A stretch of DNA of 48,084 bases from an uncultured Clostridia bacterium. GTDB taxonomy: Bacteria > Bacillota > Clostridia > Oscillospirales > Oscillospiraceae. Numbering within the stretch: position 1 is the stretch's first letter; each line of letters opens with the position of its first letter. Below the pieces are notes generated by a model. That model was not told where the DNA came from. It did no database searches and worked only from the letters and a program-made list of their open reading frames with translations. Position numbers and translations under genes: made by a program. Of this stretch, positions 42,205 to 48,084 are shown one piece after another. The stretch lies in assembly GCA_946628965.1 (NCBI GenBank), contig CAMOXI010000007.1:1-48084 (forward strand), given 5' to 3'.

Positions 42205-42504
42205 TCAACCCCCGTCCCCATTGTACGGCCACCAGTCCGGAGCGTAGTAATCGGCTACGTACTCGACGCATGCCAGGGCGATCTCCTTGGGCGACCAGTA
42301 GTGCTCATCCACGCCGTGCACGGCACAGTGGCAGTGCTGGCACAGGGTAATGAGGTTATGCATGGACGTCACGGAGCCGCCCTGGCCTTTCGGGATCACG
42401 TGGTGGATCTGGATATGCACGGGGCTATCGCAGAGGGCGCACCGGTAGTGGTCACGACGGTATACGGCTTTGCGGATCTGGTTATTGATGCGAGCTGGGA
42501 TCAT
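42205..42504 (-). CDS. HNH endonuclease
   Basis: 99 aa phage/mobile-type nuclease. C22-x-x-C25 and C55-x-x-C58 form the zinc site; the catalytic HNH motif is H34-H35 (IQIHHVIPKGQGG), N50 (MHNLITLC) and H59/H63. The N-terminus IPARINNQIRKAVYRRDHYRCALC is typical of the phage class. ATG at 42504 with AAAGGAGG nine bases upstream; the frame is open far upstream but without any site. The only catalytic protein of the element. Confidence 0.9.
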   Translation of the reverse strand: MIPARINNQIRKAVYRRDHYRCALCDSPVHIQIHHVIPKGQGGSVTSMHNLITLCQHCHCAVHGVDEHYWSPKEIALACVEYVADYYAPDWWPYNGDGG

Positions 42505-42779
42505 GGCTGACGCCTCCTTTCTGAGATGGCGCCGACGAACGGCCACCATGTCAGGGGCGAGGCCAGGGCCCTCTAAGGGCCGGGCACGGGGAGGGCGGCA
42601 CGGCGGGAGCGCATCCAGCGCCCACGACGGGACGGCCACCCCGCGCCCAAGCCACGCCGTCTCACGCAAGGCGGGGCCTGGCCTCGCTTGCCTTGCCCTT
42701 GACGGTGGTCTACGCTTGGCGCCGTCTGAAAGGGGGCGGCGGCGATCCCTGCACGGATCCACACCGGATCCGCACCCGC

Positions 42780-43010
42780 TCACCGTCTACGGATTGCGGC
42801 GTCTACGAGATCCCGCGACCTGGGATCCTTGCCGGGCATGAACGTCGGGTAGGGTCTCCCTGGGATCACATGACCGAGCGGGCACCAATACGGCGACGTG
42901 CGCTCCTGCTTCCGTGACACGGGGTAGATACCGTGGTTCACACACAGGCGACGCCTGGCGAAGTAGTACCGGCACTCCATGCAGTGATACGTTGCTCTTG
43001 GCCTGGACAT
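42780..43010 (-). CDS. Small zinc-finger-like protein
   Basis: 76 aa, basic. Two Cys pairs or Cys/His pairs (C10-x-x-C13, C23-x-x-H26, and C43 with H47 in WCPLGH) suggest one or two zinc sites; Arg-rich ends suggest nucleic-acid binding. AAAGGAG lies seven bases before the ATG. It is 275 bases upstream of the HNH gene on the same strand; that gap shows no gene. Not recognised as a named family. Confidence 0.6.
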   Translation of the reverse strand: MSRPRATYHCMECRYYFARRRLCVNHGIYPVSRKQERTSPYWCPLGHVIPGRPYPTFMPGKDPRSRDLVDAAIRRR

Positions 43011-43109
43011 GGCGCGCTCCTTTCCGTCGTTTGAACCTGGGCTAAGCGTCGATTTTGCACCGCTTTCCCGTAGGTTATCGACATGGGTATTCTACTACCG
43101 GCTCTGGGA

Positions 43110-43151
43110 GTAGCGCAACCAGCTACCGCAGAATATCAATGTAGCGCAACC
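43110..43151. repeat. Short direct repeats inside the HNH element
   Basis: GTAGCGCAACC at 43110-43120 and 43141-43151, each followed by A/C and GCT, 31 bases apart. They sit near the right end of the element, where binding sites for a recombinase or replication protein would be expected. The rest of 43011-43190 shows no gene. Confidence 0.7.
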
Positions 43152-43190
43152 CGCTCATGCCTTGGGATGCGCGCAAGCGCACCCCTGGGG

Positions 43191-43242
43191 CTTCCGGAAA
43201 AGTTCTCATTTTTGAGATTATCAAACGCGAGAGGGAATAACC
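43191..43242 (+). repeat. Right copy of the 52-bp direct repeat
   Basis: Identical to 41800-41851. Its end forms a 10-bp perfect hairpin with the flank: CGCGAGAGGG (43226-43235) with CCCTCTCGCG (43247-43256). Confidence 0.97.
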
Positions 43243-43305
43243 AATCCCCTCTCGCGCTCTCCCCATGCGTGTCCTGCTTCCGTCGCATGAGTTTGTCTAC
43301 AGTCT

Positions 43306-43333
43306 GACGGTGAGAGCCGAAGCTCTCACCGTC
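43306..43333 (-). terminator. Hairpin after hpf
   Basis: GACGGTGAGAGC/GCTCTCACCGTC with a TTCG loop on the minus strand, just after the hpf stop; no T tract here. The same stem with T5 stands at 41728-41753, on the other side of the HNH element. Confidence 0.6.
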
Positions 43334-43345
43334 TGTATGCTATGC

Positions 43346-43894
43346 TTATTCTTCGCCGTCGTCGCAGATCAGGCCGTAGCCGCCCTGTTTGCGCTTGTAC
43401 ACCACCGCGATGGCGTCCTCGGCGTCCATGTTCCGGAATACGAAGAACTCATGGTCCAGCAGGTTCATCTGCAGGATGGCCTCCTCCGGGGACATGGGCT
43501 TGATGGAGAAGCGCTTGGAGCGCACGATCTTGAACTCTTCATCCGCCTCTTCTTCCTGAGGCGCAAAGGCTGGCACGGCGTCACGCTCCACCAGCACACC
43601 GTCCCGGAGCCGCTTCTCCAGACGGGTCTTGTTCCGGCGGATCTGCCGCTCGATGGCGGCCACACCGGAGTCGACGGATGCGTACATGTCGTTCGTAAGT
43701 TCGCTTGCACGGTAGTACAGGCCGTTGTTGTGGATGGTAATCTCTGCCCGGAAGCGGCCGCGCTCCAGGCTGAAGGTCACAAAAGCCTCAGCCTCCGTTT
43801 TGAAGAAACGGTCAAGCTTACCGATCTTGCGCTCGGAATAGGCTCTCAGATCCTCGGAAGAATCCATCTTTTTCTCGGTGAAAGTGAACTTCAT
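43346..43894 (-). CDS. hpf: Ribosome hibernation promoting factor, long form
   Basis: 182 aa. The N-terminal S30AE domain (about residues 1-100, MKFTFTEKKMDSSEDLRAYSERKIGKLDRFF and EITIHNNGLYYRASE) binds the ribosome's tRNA/mRNA channel, and the C-terminal domain (about 125-180, VRSKRFSIKPMSPEEAILQMNLLDHEFFVFRN) dimerises to pair 70S into 100S particles. ATG at 43894 with AAAGGAG nine bases upstream; a TTG nine bases earlier is less likely. No canonical sigma-A promoter is obvious (TAAAAT at -10 without a good -35). Confidence 0.95.
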   Translation of the reverse strand: MKFTFTEKKMDSSEDLRAYSERKIGKLDRFFKTEAEAFVTFSLERGRFRAEITIHNNGLYYRASELTNDMYASVDSGVAAIERQIRRNKTRLEKRLRDGVLVERDAVPAFAPQEEEADEEFKIVRSKRFSIKPMSPEEAILQMNLLDHEFFVFRNMDAEDAIAVVYKRKQGGYGLICDDGEE

Positions 43895-44025
43895 TTGTGC
43901 CAACTCCTTTCAGTGTCTCGTACTGGAGAGCGGTCGCCCGCTTTCCTTACCGGTATTTTAGCACAGAATGCTGAAAAAAAGAAGTCTCATTTGTGAAATC
44001 GTCACAAGCGACGGAACTGTGCTCC

Positions 44026-44051
44026 ATATTTTGTATAGTTATACAAAATAT
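44026..44051. promoter_or_regulatory. Perfect 12-2-12 palindrome upstream of hpf
   Basis: ATATTTTGTATA-GT-TATACAAAATAT. The core TTGTATA..TATACAA is like operators of GntR-type regulators. It lies about 130 bases before hpf and just after the LRR operon terminator. No regulator gene is near. Confidence 0.65.
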
Positions 44052-44079
44052 ACCGCCGGGAACGATTCGTTCCCGGCGG
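44050..44079 (-). terminator. Terminator of the LRR operon
   Basis: CCGCCGGGAACG/CGTTCCCGGCGG, 12-bp perfect stem, three-base loop, followed on the minus strand by TATATTTT. Confidence 0.85.
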
Positions 44080-44106
44080 CGGTCGTCTGTGATGCATTCG
44101 ATAAGA

Positions 44107-45945
44107 TCACCAGTCGGTGATCACTTCGCAGTCCGGCATGGCGGCGCGGAATTCGTCCAGCTGCTCCTGGGTCAGCAGATTGCCGCCCACCTTCAGCAGC
44201 TTCAGCCCGCTCAGCCGCTGCAGCGGCTGGAGGGAGCTGATGCGGTTCGCGGTCAGATCAAGGGTCTCCACCGCCGCGAGGGCGCCCAGGGCGGAGATGT
44301 CCGTCAGCTCGTTATAGCTCAGATCCAGGTCCCGCAGGGTGAGCCTGCTGGGACAGTACTCCAGCTGATAGACTGTGGTGAGCTGGTTCTGGCTCAGCCG
44401 CAGCGTCACCAGGTTGTCAAGCCGGTTGATCTCGCCCAGGTCCGTCAGATTCTGGCCGCTCAGATCCAGCTCGGTCAGATCGCTGGGGTAGGACTTGCCG
44501 CCGATCCTGGCCGAATAGACCAGGTCGGAGTGGATGATCGTACAGTAGGGGATCATGGACTTGAGATAGCTGACGGCCTCGTTGCTCAGGCCCTCGTTCT
44601 CCTCCAGGGCCAGGCCCTTGAGCATGGTCAGATCCTCCAGATACTGGAGATCCATATCCACGATGCCGGTGTTCTTGAGCTTCAGGCTCTGCAGATTGCT
44701 GAGCTTCTCCAGCCCGGAGAAATCGCCGATCGGATTGTCGGACAGATCCAGCGCCGTCAGGGTGCTCAGGGTGCCCAGGGGCACTGTGTCCGTCAGCTGG
44801 TTGCCGGCGGCGTTCAGGCTGCGCAGGCGGCTCATGCCCATCAGGGGCCGCAGGTCGGTCAGCTCATTGTCGGACAGATCCAGCAGCTCCAGCCCCGGGA
44901 TATTCATCAGGGCCTGCAGATCGCTGATCTGATTGCCCCCCAGCTTGAGCCAGCGCAGCTCCTTGCACGCGGCAAGGGCCGAAATATCGCGGATCTCCCG
45001 GTTGGAGAGATCCAGCTGGCTCACGTCGGACTTGAAGGTCACGCCGCCCAGGCTGATGTCCATCGCCTCGCCCTTCTCCACGTCGCTGTAGATCGCGCAG
45101 GTGGGCAGCGCCTCGGAGAGCGCCGTCAGCGCCTCCTTCGTGATGGGGACGTCCCGCAGGCTCAGCATGCTCAGGTTGAGCAGGCCGTACAGCGGGCTCA
45201 GATCCTCGATGGGGTTGCCGTCCAGATAAAGCGTGCGCAGATCCGTAAGCCCCGCAAGCGGGCTCAGATCCCGGATGCGGTTGCCGCTCAGGTTCAGGAT
45301 ATCCAGCCCGCCGAGCCGGGCAAGCGGTGTGATATCTGTCAGCTGGTTGTTCATCAGGGAGAGGTTGTTGAGCGCATAGAGCTGGCAGACCTCTTCCAGA
45401 TCCCGGTCCTTCAGGCCGCGGTCATCCAGCACGAGACCCTCTGTACCCTGATCGAGGCGTTCCCCAAGGACCGTGACGCGCTCCGCCTCCCGCTGGGCCT
45501 GGCGCTGCGCGTCGATGCGTGCGATGCGCTCAGAGACCGGCTCGCGGGTCAGATCCATGCCGCGCAGGATCTCCAGCGCTTTCTCCAGATTGCCCTGCTC
45601 CTCGTAGCAGTCGGCCATCAGGAGAAGGCATTCCTCGCTCTCCCGCTCCGCCGCCGCCTTGCGCAGAGCGCGCAGGGCGCTGTCATAATCGCCCTTTTCG
45701 CGGCTCTCGGCCGCGAGGGCCATGTTCTCGGCATAGACGTCCGTCTTCGTATATTGCAGCTGCAGCGCGGCCAGAATGGCCAGCAGCAGCACCGCCGTCA
45801 GCGTGCCGATCAGGAACCAGCGGCGTTTTCGTTTTTCCTGCGGCAAAAGCTGCCGCCTCGCCGGTCGGCTCCTTTTCACCGCATGGCGCGGCGCGCTCCG
45901 GCGTCTGCCGGACGCGTGGGCGCCGGTGCGTGTGATTCTGTTCAT
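44107..45945 (-). CDS. Membrane-anchored TPR / leucine-rich repeat protein
   Basis: 612 aa. An Arg-rich cytoplasmic start (1-42) precedes one transmembrane helix (about 43-63). A TPR-like pair (about 70-135: ENMALAAESREKGDYDSALRALRKAAAE, ADCYEEQGNLEKALEIL) leads to about 16 leucine-rich repeats of 21-23 residues in three blocks (about 165-280, 300-440, 475-600) of the SDS22/internalin-like type (LxLxxNxLTDIxPLxxLxxL). The repeat part would be outside the cell. No LPXTG or GW anchor. Likely a binding or scaffold protein. ATG overlaps the stop of the upstream membrane protein gene. Confidence 0.85.
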   Translation of the reverse strand: MNRITRTGAHASGRRRSAPRHAVKRSRPARRQLLPQEKRKRRWFLIGTLTAVLLLAILAALQLQYTKTDVYAENMALAAESREKGDYDSALRALRKAAAERESEECLLLMADCYEEQGNLEKALEILRGMDLTREPVSERIARIDAQRQAQREAERVTVLGERLDQGTEGLVLDDRGLKDRDLEEVCQLYALNNLSLMNNQLTDITPLARLGGLDILNLSGNRIRDLSPLAGLTDLRTLYLDGNPIEDLSPLYGLLNLSMLSLRDVPITKEALTALSEALPTCAIYSDVEKGEAMDISLGGVTFKSDVSQLDLSNREIRDISALAACKELRWLKLGGNQISDLQALMNIPGLELLDLSDNELTDLRPLMGMSRLRSLNAAGNQLTDTVPLGTLSTLTALDLSDNPIGDFSGLEKLSNLQSLKLKNTGIVDMDLQYLEDLTMLKGLALEENEGLSNEAVSYLKSMIPYCTIIHSDLVYSARIGGKSYPSDLTELDLSGQNLTDLGEINRLDNLVTLRLSQNQLTTVYQLEYCPSRLTLRDLDLSYNELTDISALGALAAVETLDLTANRISSLQPLQRLSGLKLLKVGGNLLTQEQLDEFRAAMPDCEVITDW

Positions 45946-46637
45946 ACAGTCTCTTCCGTGTCCTCTTTCTCAGGATATGCTGGCGCGTCCGCCGTCAGAA
46001 AATCAGCCGGGGCGGGCGTCTGGGGCGGCTCCTGCGGGGCGGGGGCCGGCGCGGCGGGTTTGGGCTCCTCTTCGGCCTTTCTGGGCTTCTTCACCAGCTT
46101 CTTCATGGCAAGGGAGGTGAAGAGCAGCGAGAGCATGATGCACAGCACGCTCATCTCCTGCATGCCGTCGGTAAAGGTGACGGGGTTCACCGTGTCGCGC
46201 AGGCGGGCAATGTCCTCCACGCCCACATGATACAGGAAGGGCAGCAGGAACAGCGGCACCAGCAGCCACTTGGTGCGGATCAGGGTGAAGACCGTGCCGC
46301 AGTACAGAACCGCCACCGCCGCGTAGAGCAGCAGGCAGAGCAGCATCTGGGTGGTGTTCTCAAAGGTCAGCGCTTTGAGGACGAAGAAGGCCACGCCGCC
46401 CAGCACGGGCAGGAAGGTGGTCCAGAGCGCGTGCTTGCCCAGCAGGGCCAGCAGGAGGATGAAGAGCAGACCGCTCACGATGGGAAGGAGGATCTGGGTC
46501 ATCAGGAAATACCGATCGTCCCAGAGGCCCCAGCAGCCGATGACCCGGAACACGATGGCCAGGGTCATGAAGATCAGCGCCGCCTCCGTCCAGAAGCCGG
46601 TGCGCTCCACGTAAAATTTGATTCTCTCGTTTTTCAT
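45942..46637 (-). CDS. Polytopic membrane protein, partner of the LRR protein
   Basis: 231 aa with about six hydrophobic segments (residues 15-35, 45-65, 70-90, 95-118, 122-138, 158-178) and a Pro/Ala/Glu-rich cytoplasmic tail of about 50 residues. No family recognised. First gene of the LRR operon, four-base overlap with it. GGCGGAG before the ATG. Confidence 0.75.
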   Translation of the reverse strand: MKNERIKFYVERTGFWTEAALIFMTLAIVFRVIGCWGLWDDRYFLMTQILLPIVSGLLFILLLALLGKHALWTTFLPVLGGVAFFVLKALTFENTTQMLLCLLLYAAVAVLYCGTVFTLIRTKWLLVPLFLLPFLYHVGVEDIARLRDTVNPVTFTDGMQEMSVLCIMLSLLFTSLAMKKLVKKPRKAEEEPKPAAPAPAPQEPPQTPAPADFLTADAPAYPEKEDTEETV

Positions 46638-46683
46638 GTTCGTTCTCCGCCTTTCTTCTGTAAAAGAACTCCGGAATTATTTA

Positions 46684-46712
46684 AGTATATCATGCCCCGG
46701 GCCATTATGCAA
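46684..46712 (-). promoter_or_regulatory. Promoter of the membrane protein-LRR operon
   Basis: TTGCAT (46712-46707), TATACT (46689-46684), spacer 17. Confidence 0.8.
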
Positions 46713-46778
46713 GGACTGACGGGCAGGGAAAATGGAGCGAAAAAGCGAAGACAGGCTGTGTGCCCGCCGCTGCTTCTC

Positions 46779-46807
46779 TTGCGCCGGGGGATGGTTCCTG
46801 CTATACT
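46779..46807 (+). promoter_or_regulatory. Promoter of the M50-like protease gene
   Basis: TTGCGC (46779-46784), TATACT (46802-46807), spacer 17; divergent from the LRR operon promoter, 66 bases away. Confidence 0.75.
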
Positions 46808-46836
46808 GTGACAGAACACATGACGGAGGGATTCCG

Positions 46837-47964
46837 ATGAAGAATAAGAAAAAAACCGCCTGGGGCGGTATTTTGATGATGCTTCTGTATATGCTGGTAG
46901 GCGGCTTCTGCGGCATCCTGATCCTGCACTATATGGACGCAGCCCAGCTCCAGGGCTTTGGCTCCTATCTGCTCGTCTTCGCGCTGATGCTGGCGGGCAT
47001 GTATCTGGTGATGTACCTGCAGATCATCCTGCACGAGGGCGGGCATCTGATTTTCGGGCTGCTGAGCGGCTACGGCTTCTCCTCTTTCCGGGTGGGGAGC
47101 CTGATGCTGCAGAAGACGGAGGAGGGCCTGCGCTTTCGCCGTCTCTCCCTCGCCGGGACCGGCGGCCAGTGCCTGATGACGCCGCCGGAGCTGCAAAACG
47201 GCACGATGCCCTTCGTGCTGTATAATCTGGGCGGCGTGCTGATGAATCTATTAAGCGCGCTCGTATTCTTTCTCCTCTCCCGGCTCAGCCCGGGGACGAT
47301 CGCTGCCCTCCTTCTGCAGATGGGGGCGCTGATCGGGATCGCGTTTGCGCTGGCAAACGGTCTGCCGCTGCATCTCGCAGAGGTGGACAACGACGGTTCC
47401 AACATCGTCTCCATGAAAAAATCCCCTGCGGCGGTGCGCGCCTTCTGGGTGCAGCTGAAGGCCAATGAGCTGTCCTCCCGCGGCGTGCGGCTGAAGGGCA
47501 TGCCGGAGGCGTGGTTCACGCTCCCCGATGAAAGTGAGCTGCAAAACGGCATCACCGCCTCCGTGGCCGTGCTGCGGGAAGGCCGACTGGCCGACATGCT
47601 GCGCATCGACGAGGCGGACGAGGCCGCCCGGGCGCTGCTGGAGGGGGACGTACGGCTGCAGGGCGTATACCGGAGCCTGCTGAGCTGTGACCGGATCTTT
47701 TTTGCCCTGCTGCGCGGGGAGGACGCCGCCGCGATGCTCACAAAAGAGCAGCAGCAGTTCATGAAGAGCATGAAGAGCTTCCCCTCTGTGATGCGCTGCG
47801 AATACGCGCTGGCCCTGCACGCGGGTGACGCGGAAAAGGCCGCGAAGCTCCGGGCCGACTTTGAGAAGATGGCCCGGCACTACCCCAGCCCCGCGGACAT
47901 TGAGAGCGAGCGGGAGCTGATGGCCCTGGCCGACGAGAAGATCGCGGCAGCGGGTGAAGTGTGA
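46837..47964 (+). CDS. M50-like (site-2 protease type) membrane protein
   Basis: 375 aa. Membrane helices at about residues 8-32, 42-65, 120-150 and 155-175. HEGGH at 66-70 in the second helix is the zinc motif HExxH, followed by LIFGLLSGYGFSSF as in the M50 family; YNLGGVLMNLLSALVFF (about 128-145) is the equivalent of the NPDG/LNLLP-type second segment, with Asn but without a clear DG. The C-terminal half (200-375) is soluble and helical. Substrate unknown. ATG at 46837 with GGAGG upstream; the open frame before it has no site. It runs to 47964, after which 67 bases show nothing. Confidence 0.75.
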   Translation: MKNKKKTAWGGILMMLLYMLVGGFCGILILHYMDAAQLQGFGSYLLVFALMLAGMYLVMYLQIILHEGGHLIFGLLSGYGFSSFRVGSLMLQKTEEGLRFRRLSLAGTGGQCLMTPPELQNGTMPFVLYNLGGVLMNLLSALVFFLLSRLSPGTIAALLLQMGALIGIAFALANGLPLHLAEVDNDGSNIVSMKKSPAAVRAFWVQLKANELSSRGVRLKGMPEAWFTLPDESELQNGITASVAVLREGRLADMLRIDEADEAARALLEGDVRLQGVYRSLLSCDRIFFALLRGEDAAAMLTKEQQQFMKSMKSFPSVMRCEYALALHAGDAEKAAKLRADFEKMARHYPSPADIESERELMALADEKIAAAGEV

Positions 47965-48031
47965 TTCCGCGGGCGGTCGGATTTCAGCGCATTGTGATCT
48001 CATAAAGGAAGAATCAGGCGGATCCGCATTT

Positions 48032-48084
48032 TGAAGTGAACCCCAAAAGTTAGACATTTATAGAATTAGGCGACCTGAAGGGTC
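48032..48084 (+). mobile_element. Left end of a probable IS3-family insertion sequence, cut by window edge
   Basis: TGAAGTGAACCCCAAAAGTTAGAC at 48032-48055 (given here only as ends TGAAGTGAACCCC and AAAAGTTAGAC) matches the terminal-repeat style of IS3/IS150-group elements in Firmicutes (CCCC-A(n)-GTTAGAC). The transposase would start beyond the window. Confidence 0.55.

Larger units (their letters stand above)
41800..43242. mobile_element. GC-rich HNH-endonuclease element between 52-bp direct repeats
   Basis: Exact 52-bp copies at 41800-41851 and 43191-43242 flank 1,339 bp that are visibly richer in G and C than the neighbours and carry an HNH nuclease gene and a small zinc-finger-like gene. 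No recombinase or transposase is inside. At the left copy one hairpin is complete and the next (CGCGAGAGGG) is broken; at the right copy the reverse holds. Removing one repeat and the insert restores both hairpins, which supports insertion with a 52-bp duplication or site-specific recombination. Confidence 0.7.

Noticed and set aside
41753-42271. Open frames over the GC-rich part of the HNH element on both strands
   Set aside because: Several overlap with no ribosome site; composition (Arg, Pro, Gly, Ala) is what high GC gives by chance. Kept as non-coding.
42505-42783. N-terminal extension of the HNH protein
   Set aside because: The frame is open upstream, but the residues are Arg/Pro-rich without pattern and the only ribosome site is before the ATG at 42504.
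43011-43060. tRNA-like T-arm (AGGTTCAAAC on the minus strand)
   Set aside because: No matching acceptor, D or anticodon arms around it.

Overview
The window reads as a chromosomal segment of a GC-rich, low-motility-gene gut Firmicute, most likely of the Oscillospiraceae/Ruminococcaceae. This is inferred from the mix of GC-rich coding sequence with strong GGAGG ribosome sites, sigma-A type promoters, GlgC/GlgD subunit pair, PyrR attenuation, BMP-type nucleoside ABC transporter, long-form HPF, PrsW, a DUF4368 serine recombinase tail and IS200/IS3 type insertion sequences. No rRNA, tRNA or CRISPR array was seen. Genus cannot be fixed from the sequence alone.

Layout. 1-600: the 3' end of a large serine recombinase, probably the end of an integrated element. 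776-4173: an alpha-oxoamine synthase that resembles bacterial serine palmitoyltransferase, then a convergent pyrR-uraA operon with a recognisable PyrR attenuator. 4354-10270: prsW, a NAGPA-type phosphodiester glycosidase, asnS, a diacylglycerol-kinase-family lipid kinase and a pseudouridine kinase. 10342-16967: glycogen genes glgP, glgD, glgC, then pth and prs, all on the minus strand. 17222-21316: prfB (without the usual programmed frameshift), a membrane-anchored parvulin foldase and a DUF4349 lipoprotein. 21376-30907: a nucleoside salvage block: tdk, udk, deoD, a BMP-type ABC importer (binding protein, ATPase, two permeases), plsY and psuG. 30974-35991: a BlaI-type repressor, cardiolipin synthase, and an ArsR-HMA-P1B ATPase zinc/cadmium export operon with its operator. 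36091-36778: an IS200-type insertion. 36827-41660: a three-gene operon (DUF937 protein, XRE regulator with a histone-H1-like tail, helical metal-site protein) and a GH2 glycosidase plus secreted esterase operon. 41800-43242: a 1.4-kb GC-rich HNH-endonuclease element between exact 52-bp direct repeats. 43346-47964: hpf, an LRR membrane protein with a membrane partner, and an M50-like protease. 48032 to the edge: the start of a probable IS3-family element.

Functional links. A large share of the genes serve nucleotide supply and salvage (pyrR, uraA, prs, tdk, udk, deoD, the ABC importer, psuG, psuK). The pseudouridine pathway is split: kinase at 9.4-10.3 kb and glycosidase at 30 kb, the latter directly behind the nucleoside importer. 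Envelope functions (PrsW, NAGPA, lipid kinase, PlsY, cardiolipin synthase, parvulin, LRR protein) make a second theme.

The most unusual content lies between the genes. There are (i) two heptanucleotide repeat arrays that begin at the first base after a stop codon and fold back on themselves, one of which contains a terminator and ends in a 20-codon gene; (ii) clusters of up to seven perfect, short-loop hairpins lying end to end; (iii) a diverged second copy of the deoD 3' end after two hairpins; and (iv) the HNH element, which sits inside one of the hairpin clusters. These point to a poorly described class of intergenic fold-back DNA in this genome.
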